Shown: in pieces, positions 1-6,427 of the stretch
How positions within the stretch are numbered: the stretch's first letter is position 1
How the letters are laid out: each line of letters begins with the position of its first letter
Assembly (NCBI GenBank): GCA_003118195.1
Contig: BEXV01000549.1
Span: forward strand, 165,878 to 178,086
Reading direction: 5' to 3'
DNA: 12,209 bases
Source of the DNA: Hemicentrotus pulcherrimus
Lineage: Eukaryota > Echinodermata > Echinoidea > Camarodonta > Strongylocentrotidae
Position numbers and translations under genes: made by a program
Notes under the pieces: generated by a model
Database searches by the model: none
Seen by the model: the letters and a program-made list of their open reading frames with translations, nothing else
Told to the model about the DNA's origin: nothing

Positions 1-46
<46 letters not shown>
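1..46. repeat. (TAA)n microsatellite
   Basis: An uninterrupted TAA array of about 15 units runs from the window edge to base 46, so its true left end is not visible. It ends sharply at CATG. Arrays of this kind are usually polymorphic in length. Confidence 0.97.
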
Positions 47-68
47 CATGTTTATTATCATAAACATG
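47..68. repeat. 8-bp inverted repeat next to the TAA array
   Basis: CATGTTTA (47-54) and TAAACATG (61-68) are perfect inverted copies around a 6-nt loop. They abut the microsatellite directly. No function can be assigned, and a chance AT-rich palindrome is possible. Confidence 0.5.
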
Positions 69-109
69 TAGGCCAGGCAGGAATCACATGACTTTTATAA
101 GCCAATCGC

Positions 110-128
110 CTGTCTGATTATCAGACGG
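110..128. other. Small hairpin followed by T-rich DNA
   Basis: CTGTCTGA (110-117) can pair with TCAGACGG (121-128) around a TTA loop, with one G-T wobble, and TTTTTAT follows. It resembles a bacterial intrinsic terminator, but the eukaryotic context gives no reason to read it as one. Confidence 0.4.
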
Positions 129-198
129 TTTTTATATTACACTACAGTCTATTGGGGAAAGTGAGTATGGTAAAAACCGGTCACTCAAAGATTTTTGA

Positions 199-244
199 TT
201 TTTTTTTTTTTTTTTTTAGGCACTTCTTGATCATTTTGAAGTGC
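199..244. repeat. T19 homopolymer followed by a 7-bp inverted repeat
   Basis: Nineteen T residues occupy 199-217 and end in AGG. GCACTTC (220-226) then faces GAAGTGC (238-244) across an 11-nt loop. A long T run can be the reversed poly(A) tail of a minus-strand retrocopy, but I see no SINE head or target-site duplication. The T run followed by AG also mimics a splice acceptor. Confidence 0.5.
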
Positions 245-390
245 ATTTTTTCGGGCTTCAATATGACACCATATCACAGACACTGATAACACGTAGGACC
301 ACGCGTCACAGATTTAACATTGTTAAACGATGCCTTTAAGAAAAAAGATAACCCTCTTCTTCCTTTTACCATCTGTTACCATCTAACCGT

Positions 391-447
391 ACCCTAACCC
401 TTATCCGACCCTAACCCTAACCCTAACTCTAATCATAACCCTTACCC
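391..447. repeat. Degenerate telomere-type (CCCTAA)n stretch
   Basis: Three consecutive CCCTAA units lie at 409-426, flanked by variants such as CCCTTA, CTCTAA and CATAAC between about 391 and 447. TTAGGG/CCCTAA is the telomere repeat of most animals, including deuterostomes. The short, degenerate array inside otherwise ordinary DNA suggests an interstitial telomeric sequence rather than a chromosome end. Chance expansion of a CCCTAA-like simple repeat is the alternative. Confidence 0.7.
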
Positions 448-1072
448 AATACCAAAAGCTAGTGGAAAACCAGGGAAAACCCAGTGATTTCAACCTTAAC
501 TCAAACTCGGAAATTTAAAAGATTGTCGCCGGGGCACATGCCGGGTCATAATTGTTGCGCATGGCAATCGACGTGAGTGGCGTTAGTGTCATACCGCTCT
601 GATCAAAGGGCAAACAAATTGAATGATAGATACAAGAGACTACGTGCAAAAACATAATTCACGTTAATTAGTGAATAAAACATAGATAACTTTAATTAGT
701 GATGATTGTGTATTAATAATGCAAGCAACGTTCCCTGTCAAATACGTTCGTGAATAAATTACCATCCCCATGCTATTTAATGAGGTCACGGTGACACAAA
801 TGTTATATCGGTTTCATGTACACGGGAATAATAGCCCTTACATGTAACTGCGAAAAAGAAGCTTCGTATTTTTATACATATGTCAAAATAGCTACGGTCA
901 AGTAGTTGTCCAGGGTTATTGTTTATTTATTTTTATGTTTGATTTTGTTCTTGAATTTGTTTATTGTTGTAAATCTCTGATTCTACCACTTTTCAAATCA
1001 CATGAATGAATATCCATGTCATATCGATGTTAGCAAAGTAATAATGATTAAATGTTTTGCTTTGAATATAAC

Positions 1073-1178
1073 ATGAAATGATCATCAATATAGATGAAGA
1101 GGTATGCAGCATACCAAGGTCGCTTATGAAATGATCATCAATATAGATGAAGAGGTATGCAGCATACCAAGGTCGCTT
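1073..1178. repeat. Perfect 53-bp tandem duplication
   Basis: The unit at 1073-1125 is repeated without mismatch at 1126-1178. Each copy starts ATGAAATGATC and ends AAGGTCGCTT. Each also contains the 15-nt palindrome GGTATGCAGCATACC, at 1101-1115 and 1154-1168. Identity between copies implies a recent duplication or a still-variable minisatellite with two units here. There are only two copies and no spacer, so this is not a CRISPR array. Confidence 0.95.
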
Positions 1179-1743
1179 TCACACAATTGCCTGTACTGCC
1201 ATATCATGATAAAGGACCAATGTACAAAGTCTGAAACGTAGAAGTCTACCTAAATAGTTCGAGCACAAGATAATATAATTAAGATATCAACATAATACAA
1301 TTCGGTTAAATAAAGTTGAAAAATTTTATGAAAGGGATTCGACGTTATGGTAATCGTAAAACGAAACGAAAATAGGAACATATTTTTGATATACGCTACA
1401 TGTGTGTACATGAGTATTGGAATTCTCAAAGTCTTGTTCTTGGTATCGTGCGGCACAGCCTTCTTATTCTGTATAATGTACACAAACACAACTATGAAGA
1501 TTCTCAGCCTTGACACACTAACGTTTCAATGAATCAATGAATGAACTACCTTCAATCGGAAATATGTCGCTATGTCGGGTTATCGTTCACGTTGTCAAGA
1601 ACAAACTTTGTTTAACAAAAATATGCATAACATTTGAATATGGTAGTAAACCGGTCTGCTACCGCTATAGGTAAACAAATTGACATTTTAACCTCATTTG
1701 TGTGTACAACGGTCAAATGAAGAAGGGACTTTAGCATCTATGC
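1179..1743. other. Non-coding stretch
   Basis: AT-rich sequence with no supportable gene. Short reading frames on the two strands overlap each other around 1250-1532, are rich in aromatic and hydrophobic residues from AT-rich codons, and show no recognisable domain. I treat them as chance openings. Confidence 0.55.
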
Positions 1744-1976
1744 ATGCATCTTTTTCACGAATGCTTCGTCTATACATTCATTAACAATTCAATTTGTAAT
1801 GCACCATTCTCGGTAGCCAGCAGGGAATTGTCTATGGAATTATCTAGAAAACGTAATAATGTAATGATTATGGATGCGGCAGTTAATGTGGTTGGATTAG
1901 GAAGTGGCCCTTGTAAAATGGCGAATGGCTGGAATACTCCCCAGGGAGTGGATATTGTGCATACATTGTGTTGCGG
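1744..1976 (+). CDS. Candidate coding exon A of an unidentified two-exon gene
   Basis: The frame is open from ATG at 1744 and would run into TAA at 1978. However, GTAAGC at 1977-1982 is a near-consensus splice donor after CGG, so the exon may end at 1976 in phase 2. The last third is less AT-rich than its surroundings and encodes a Gly/Cys-containing stretch ending VDIVHTLCCG. A second ATG at 1834 (residue 31) could be the start, and an acceptor-like CCAGCAG ends at 1823, so the true left edge is uncertain. Joined to 2233-2401 it gives a 133-residue product, or 103 from the second ATG. I recognise no family. The alternative is a chance open frame; splice signals and phase are the only support. 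Confidence 0.25.
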
Positions 1977-2232
1977 GTAAGCCTGAATCCAATGACCGGG
2001 GTAATAATATGTGTTCCGCCTAGAAACAAAGTATTATGTGCAATATGAATGTGAGCTATTATTATTATACGCGTTCATATTGACAGTGTATGACACACAC
2101 ACAAAGTACAGTTGACCCCAAAACTTAGTTGCAGAATTCATATTTTACTTTGAAACATGGCTTGTCTACACAATTGGCAAACCTCAATTTTTTGCTGATT
2201 TTTTTTCTTTCTGAAAAAGTTGTATTTATCAG
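1977..2232 (+). other. Candidate intron, 256 bp
   Basis: It starts GTAAGC and ends TTATCAG. Before the acceptor there is a branch-like TGCTGAT and a T-rich run at about 2195-2210. These are classical U2-type splice signals, and the flanking reading frames are compatible (phase 2). No transcript evidence is available from the sequence itself. Confidence 0.25.
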
Positions 2233-2614
2233 ATGTTACCCTTTGGAACACATACCAGAGTTAATTCGATTAAAACCTGGTAAAACCTACAGAAATGGGA
2301 CCTGGACACGGGGAAGAAGAAAAAAAAAATCATATTCTAAAGGAAAATACTTTCGCATACTGGGTGTTCATGCCTGGGTTGAATATCAAAGACCTTTATA
2401 ACGTTTATTTACTTTAACAAAATTGGTGGATTTCTGCAAGGTGAATAACTCGTTAAAAATGTAATATTTGTTCATGTTTGATACTGAATAGCATTGTTAG
2501 ATTTGTTTCGCTTTGACAACCAAGACTACTAAGGTTTTGATGAGGCCGATTGTCACTTTTGTTTAAACGATGTTATTGGGTTATATGAACGCAGTTTCAT
2601 CATTCAGAAACCTC
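2166..2614. repeat. 449-bp direct duplication, copy 1
   Basis: This block is repeated at 2617-3065 with a constant offset of 451 bp. The first 330 bases are identical, and mismatches are found only at 2496, 2515, 2549 and 2550. The copies are separated by a T and a single undetermined base (N at 2616). An N at exactly this junction suggests a contig join that failed to collapse overlapping ends, with the four differences being allelic. A genuine recent tandem duplication is the alternative. Confidence 0.95.
2233..2401 (+). CDS. Candidate terminal exon B of an unidentified gene
   Basis: The frame is open upstream of and across this segment and ends at TAA 2399-2401. It contains no in-frame ATG, so if coding it must be spliced to an upstream exon. 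The acceptor is TTATCAG ending at 2232, and the phase matches the donor at 1976. The translated tail is strongly basic in its middle (RGRRKKK near 2316-2336) and ends VEYQRPL. The basic patch could be nuclear-localisation-like or simply a by-product of the A-run in the DNA. I recognise no domain. It lies entirely inside the 449-bp duplicated block. The next AATAAA I see on this strand is at 3222-3227. Confidence 0.25.
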
Positions 2615-2615
2615 T

Positions 2616-2616
2616 N
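2616..2616. other. Single undetermined base (assembly gap marker)
   Basis: The only N in the window sits between the two 449-bp copies. It marks a position where the assembly is not trustworthy, and the duplicated block around it should be treated as provisional. Confidence 0.9.
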
Positions 2617-3065
2617 CTACACAATTGGCAAACCTCAATTTTTTGCTGATTTTTTTTCTTTCTGAAAAAGTTGTATTTATCAGATGTTACCCTTTGGAAC
2701 ACATACCAGAGTTAATTCGATTAAAACCTGGTAAAACCTACAGAAATGGGACCTGGACACGGGGAAGAAGAAAAAAAAAATCATATTCTAAAGGAAAATA
2801 CTTTCGCATACTGGGTGTTCATGCCTGGGTTGAATATCAAAGACCTTTATAACGTTTATTTACTTTAACAAAATTGGTGGATTTCTGCAAGGTGAATAAC
2901 TCGTTAAAAATGTAATATTTGTTCATGTTTGATACTGAATAGCATTATTAGATTTGTTTCGCTTTTACAACCAAGACTACTAAGGTTTTGATGAGGCCGG
3001 ATGTCACTTTTGTTTAAACGATGTTATTGGGTTATATGAACGCAGTTTCATCATTCAGAAACCTC
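2617..3065. repeat. 449-bp direct duplication, copy 2
   Basis: Second copy of the block at 2166-2614, with differences at 2947, 2966, 3000 and 3001. It begins directly after the N and ends where copy 1 also diverges (ACCTC then ACAG here, T then N in copy 1). If the duplication is an assembly artefact, one copy and its ORF do not exist in the genome as a second locus. Confidence 0.95.
2684..2852 (+). pseudogene. Duplicate of candidate exon B
   Basis: Identical in sequence to 2233-2401, including the acceptor ending at 2683 and the TAA at 2850-2852. The upstream exon A is not duplicated, so this copy could act only as an alternative or orphan terminal exon. More probably it is an assembly duplicate or a second allele. 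It has no ATG of its own in frame. Confidence 0.3.
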
Positions 3066-3649
3066 ACAGTATACACCAATACTAGTGTCAAATATAATCA
3101 ATTTCCAAATAGGCAATATTCGTATTGTAACGACAGACTTCACAGCGTTTGAATGGAGGAAAATATGTTATTTACCTTGCGCGCTGGGCTTTTGTTGACA
3201 TTATGTGTCTGTTTTTATCAGAATAAATTCACCATCAAAACGATGACAGAGAAGGGAAGCTGTCAAAATAATACCTGCGGTGCAGGTCACTGTGTGAAAA
3301 TTATCAATGATTAGCACTTTAGGACAACCACTGCAATTCATTGTGATACCGAGGCGGAAAATGAACACCGATGACATAAGATTGTTTTGATTTGATTTGA
3401 TTTGATTTCTGCATTTTTCCATATAAAATAACAATAACTATAACAAAGAACATACAAAAATGTAAGGTATAACACAACATAAACAAACAATAATTTCTTC
3501 ATGACAAAATGTTTTTTTACATAATATATGTACATATAATAACAAAACTTAATATTTCCATAACATATAATCATAAGTTTAAAGTATTATCCGAACTTTT
3601 CAATTGGAAAAGTGCAGGAGACCGCATTCATAAGCAAAGCTTGACAAGG
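3066..3649. other. Non-coding stretch
   Basis: No gene can be supported. It contains an AATAAA hexamer at 3222-3227, which could serve a + strand transcript ending upstream, and the TTTGA pentamer array at 3386-3408. Minus-strand openings at 3201-3574 overlap each other, have no recognisable features and are taken as chance. Confidence 0.5.
3386..3408. repeat. (TTTGA)n microsatellite
   Basis: Four perfect TTTGA units are followed by a partial TTT. A short pentanucleotide array with no further feature. Confidence 0.9.
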
Positions 3650-3693
3650 ATGGCGGCCTCAAAAAATAACAAACAAAGATCTTGTTATGTCAG
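3650..3693 (+). CDS. Candidate first coding exon, unidentified
   Basis: AAGGATGGCGGCC has A at -3 and G at +4, a favourable animal translation-start context and a common style of N-terminus. The frame encodes MAASKNNKQRSCYV and reaches CAG|GTATTA, a reasonable splice donor, at 3693/3694 in phase 2. Read through without splicing, it continues to a stop at 3722. The next exon cannot be identified; the open frame after the acceptor at 9582 is phase-compatible but distant and weak. The short ORF could equally be chance. Confidence 0.25.
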
Positions 3694-4242
3694 GTATTAC
3701 ATTGTTCTCTTCAGCACTAGTTGAAAATGTGCTCACATTAGGTGCAATAACTTTTGTTATATTCTGAATGCCTTTTATAAAATCGTTTACAAATCATTTA
3801 ATTGACCTTTTATTATTAATTATGTTTTATATTCAGAATGCAAATTGCATACACTTATTGTTGCTAGGTAAAGGACAACAATTATGGCTAAACTGGGGAA
3901 CAGGTTGATGAAATAATTCGTAACGTGGCACTTAACAAAGATTTATACAATACATTTCTTAATATTTTTAAATGGTCTTTTATATACTTTATAAAACGGT
4001 CATCCTTACTCCACGCCTGTTTGTAGTTCGTCCAATTTATATCAAAACCATGCATGCAGTGCCCCCAACGCTTTAAATGCCATAACCACTATAATCATCC
4101 CATTACCAATGTTTAACCACCACTGTCACCTGGTGCATCGTCCTCACTGTTGAAGAAAATGACATAAACAAATACAAGGTAAATACCTTTTTGTTAACCA
4201 CCACCATCTTACTTTGCGTATACCTCATATCACTACCGATTT
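3694..4242. other. Non-coding stretch
   Basis: AT-rich to about 4010, then more balanced, with short CCAC/CATC-containing runs from about 4080 that foreshadow the triplet array downstream. No reading frame or repeat family is recognised. Confidence 0.5.
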
Positions 4243-4308
4243 CCTCTCCCTAACGTTGGAAACATGGGAGAGGAAAGCAATCTCTTTTTTTTTTTTGTTA
4301 GGGAGAGG
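4243..4308. repeat. 12-bp inverted repeat enclosing a T12 run
   Basis: CCTCTCCCTAAC (4243-4254) and GTTAGGGAGAGG (4297-4308) are perfect inverted copies 42 bp apart, with T12 at 4285-4296 next to the right arm. It resembles the ends of a very small MITE or a foldback, but I see no flanking target-site duplication, so the element call is not secure. Confidence 0.6.
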
Positions 4309-4470
4309 GGCAGTTAGGTGCCCCGGGCCTTAAAACACGCACACTAAGTGTGTCTTTCCTCTGTCAAAAGTCTTGATCTGACACTGCATGGTCATCATTT
4401 TCATCTATCTTTATCCTTTTCTCTTTTCATATAAATTTGCCCTTGATTATCTCATTTCGATTTGTATTAT

Positions 4471-4600
4471 CATCACCACCATCATCATCGTCCCCATCAT
4501 CATCGTCCCCATCACCACCATGATCATCGTCCCCATCACTACCACAGCCAACACCCCTATCATCACCATTACCACCACCACAGTCCATCATCATACAACT
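4471..4600. repeat. CAT/CAC triplet array with a 14-mer sub-repeat
   Basis: An imperfect array of CAT, CAC and ACC triplets. The 14-mer ATCATCGTCCCCAT recurs at 4484-4497, 4499-4512 and 4523-4536, with start spacings of 15 and 24 bp, so triplet phase is kept. Both strands are therefore open across it (Thr/Ile/Pro-rich on +, Asp/Gly-rich on -), which is a repeat effect and not evidence of a gene. Confidence 0.9.
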
Positions 4601-4634
4601 TGTTGTCATAATTACCACCTATAAACCTCTCCAA

Positions 4635-4715
4635 TTCCCCTCCCCCCCCCTCTCTCTCTCTCTCTCTCTCCATCTTTTTCTCCATCTCTGTCTCTCCATC
4701 TCTCTCTTCTCTCTT

Positions 4716-4747
<32 letters not shown>

Positions 4748-4879
4748 CTCCTCTCTCTCTCTCTCTCTTCATATCTCTCCCTTCTCTCTCCATCTCTCTC
4801 TCTCTCCCCCACCCTTTCTTTCTCCATCTCTCTCTCTCTCTCCCTCTCCCACCATTTCTCTCTCTCTCTCTCTCTCTTT
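4635..4879. repeat. 245-bp (CT)n polypyrimidine tract
   Basis: Almost pure pyrimidine on the + strand: TTCCCC, then a C run, then long CT arrays. CCATC interruptions recur at about 4670, 4682, 4696, 4790 and 4824, giving a loose higher-order periodicity. Long mirror-symmetric purine-pyrimidine tracts can form triplex (H-) DNA. The Arg/Glu-rich reading frames on the minus strand here are translations of GA repeat. Confidence 0.95.
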
Positions 4880-5482
4880 AACCGATCGACGGCCCATTAG
4901 GGCCCTTCATCTTCTCTCCGTTACCATGGTAATGTGTAATGACGCACACTCAAATATAGCCCTTGGGACAGATCATCGAGTGCGGGAAATTACCTTTCAA
5001 AATGAGATCATATTATTACTTGAAAATACGTTCACAACTACGAAACATCAGGAAAGTAGATGACTCAAGGGGATGAAATAAAGTCAGAAAAAGAAAGAAA
5101 ATAAATAGCTATGTTTTCTCTCTCTTTCCCTCTTTCCCAACTTACATGTTGGCGAAAGGCTTGGGAAAAAAATATAAACCAGGAACATACTGCTTGCTTG
5201 TCTGTTTGTTGTCAAATATACACGTTCATTTAGATATCATACAAGGTGCGGTTACTCCCAATTTCTCTTTCTTTTTTCACAGTACAATAAAACAGATCGA
5301 TAGGGCAATTCCAGTTGCAAGGTCTGTAGCAATGTGATTGTCAGCTTATCCTTTGTTCGGAAATTGATTTATCGTATTAAACCTTATTACAATGGCATAG
5401 TATCACGCATTTTCAGTCATATTGTGTCGTCGCTGTGATTCACAGGGTTTGGATCGAAACAATTACAATTCTTTTTATTCAG
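4880..5482. other. Non-coding stretch
   Basis: It contains the perfect 12-bp palindrome TTACCATGGTAA (4921-4932) and a minor CT-rich run (5114-5138). The small frame at about 5146-5337 has no recognisable domain or strong start context and is not called. Confidence 0.5.
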
Positions 5483-5574
5483 GAAGATTACAAGCAAAAG
5501 ACATGTAGCACACGATTTTTGGTAGAATATGCATAGGGGCTGAGTAATGGGCATCAGAAGATAAAGAAATCAAA
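5483..5574 (+). other. Possible non-coding exon
   Basis: TTCTTTTTATTCAG (ending 5482) is a good splice acceptor and GTAAGT (5575-5580) is a full-consensus donor core, leaving 92 bp between them. All three frames carry stops, so it could be only a UTR or non-coding RNA exon, or coincidental splice-like motifs. No other support. Confidence 0.2.
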
Positions 5575-5839
5575 GTAAGTAGGCCCTAAACCATGTGCTT
5601 AAAGCCCTACTGTCCTATTTGTGGCTACTTGCTCCCTCTGTATAGAAATCTTCCCCAATCGGTGGCTGTTGGTCCCCCATGATCCTCTTTTTCTTATCTT
5701 AGTTGAGAGCTGAGTTAATGAGATAGCCACCTGTCAGTGATGTAATCACGAAACTATTTGTTTCCTCATCGTCTCAAGATAGAAGTCCCAAATGCACAGT
5801 GGACTTCGAATGCAGATTTCACGCCGTGCATCATTCGCT

Positions 5840-5990
5840 TGACGCATACAGGATTACGTCAATAGATGGTGCGTCAAACCATGTTCCAGAGATATCCCAA
5901 AGTGACGAGTGAAACAAATTGATTAGAACAATTAGCGCATGCGTCAATTGCCTTCACATGCCTCATTAACGATGTGTATTAAATGACGCA
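5840..5990. promoter_or_regulatory. Cluster of TGACGCA/TGCGTCA motifs
   Basis: The 7-mer TGACGCA or its reverse complement occurs at 5840-5846 (+), 5870-5876 (-), 5940-5946 (-) and 5984-5990 (+), with a related TTACGTCAA at 5854-5862. They form two inverted pairs. The motif resembles the half-site style of bZIP factors (AP-1/CRE/Maf recognition sequences). A regulatory cluster is one reading; decay of an old repeat is another, favoured by a similar segment at 7388-7429. Confidence 0.25.
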
Positions 5991-6104
5991 AATCAAATGA
6001 CACCCTCTTTACAACGGGCATCAACTTGTTCCAGAAAGACTCGTTTCATTACTTTTTCTTCTTCAAGATATGCCTCCTTCAATGCTGAAGATTGTTGCAG
6101 ATGC

Positions 6105-6427
6105 CGTATATATATATATATATATATACACTCGGCCTGATTGGGTGTACAGTTGGACCAATACACCGGGGTTTCCTCCTGCCCGTTTACGAATAGTGCA
6201 GTGGGTTCTTAACGTGCAAGGATGGTGACTCTCCTGTACACGGGGCCTCCATTTAACGTCCTGTCTTAGGGACGGAGGGTTTTCCATGTAAGATAGCCTG
6301 CGCCTATGAAACAAGGGGAGGGGCACGGTAACACACAACGCAGGATTCAATCATCCGCCTGGATGGGAATCGAACCCGAGATCCTTGGTCCGATAGGCAG
6401 ACGCTTTACCTACTGATCCAACTCGCC
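6105..6427 (-). mobile_element. tRNA-derived SINE with TA-repeat tail
   Basis: On the minus strand the element starts with a tRNA-like head (6427 down to about 6354). An A-box-like TGGATCAGTAGG lies at 6420-6409, inside a D-arm-like GATCAGTAGGTAAAGC, and a B box GGTTCGATTCC at 6376-6366. These are the internal RNA polymerase III promoter of tRNA-derived SINEs. A unique body of about 220 bp follows. It contains two ACGTTAA-centred segments (near 6262-6244 and 6217-6203) that may belong to a conserved SINE central domain, and it ends in (TA)11 at 6107-6128. The anticodon stem does not pair and the T stem is partly mismatched, so it is not a functional tRNA. No clear target-site duplication was found, which suggests an old insertion. 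SINEs transpose using a partner LINE's enzymes, and none is present here. Confidence 0.75.
6107..6128. repeat. (TA)11 microsatellite, SINE tail
   Basis: Eleven TA units at the 3' side of the minus-strand SINE. Simple-repeat tails are usual for SINEs whose partner LINE does not need poly(A). It may have expanded after insertion. Confidence 0.9.

Larger units (their letters stand above)
69..1072. other. Non-coding stretch, about 1 kb
   Basis: No credible coding region is visible on either strand. The stretch is AT-rich with many stops. It contains the hairpins at 110-128 and 220-244, the T19 run at 199-217 and the telomere-like repeats at 391-447, each listed separately. The 11-mer TTAATTAGTGA occurs twice, at 664-674 and 692-702, 28 bp apart. 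I read the stretch as intergenic or intronic. Confidence 0.6.

Noticed and set aside
110..140. Intrinsic transcription terminator
   Set aside because: A hairpin followed by T residues is present, but all other signs point to animal nuclear DNA, where this signal has no such meaning.
199..217. Reversed poly(A) tail of a retroposon
   Set aside because: No tRNA-like head, LINE 3' end or target-site duplication could be found nearby.
1073..1178. CRISPR array
   Set aside because: Only two copies, directly adjacent with no spacers, in eukaryotic DNA.
1250..1532. Opposing 88- and 61-codon ORFs
   Set aside because: Each is largely the complement of the other, with no domain, no splice context and AT-driven composition.
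3201..3574. Two minus-strand ORFs of 77 and 78 codons
   Set aside because: They overlap in different frames, are full of Tyr/Cys/Phe/Leu from AT-rich codons and show no conserved motif.
4388..4827. Several overlapping ORFs on both strands
   Set aside because: They are translations of the CAT/CAC and CT/GA repeats (Asp/Gly-, Thr/Ile- and Arg/Glu-rich).
6063..6350. 95-codon minus-strand ORF
   Set aside because: It lies almost wholly inside the SINE body and TA tail, and SINEs do not code for protein.
6354..6427. Minus-strand tRNA gene
   Set aside because: A and B boxes are present, but the anticodon stem does not pair, the T stem is only partly paired, and a SINE body follows. It is a SINE head.
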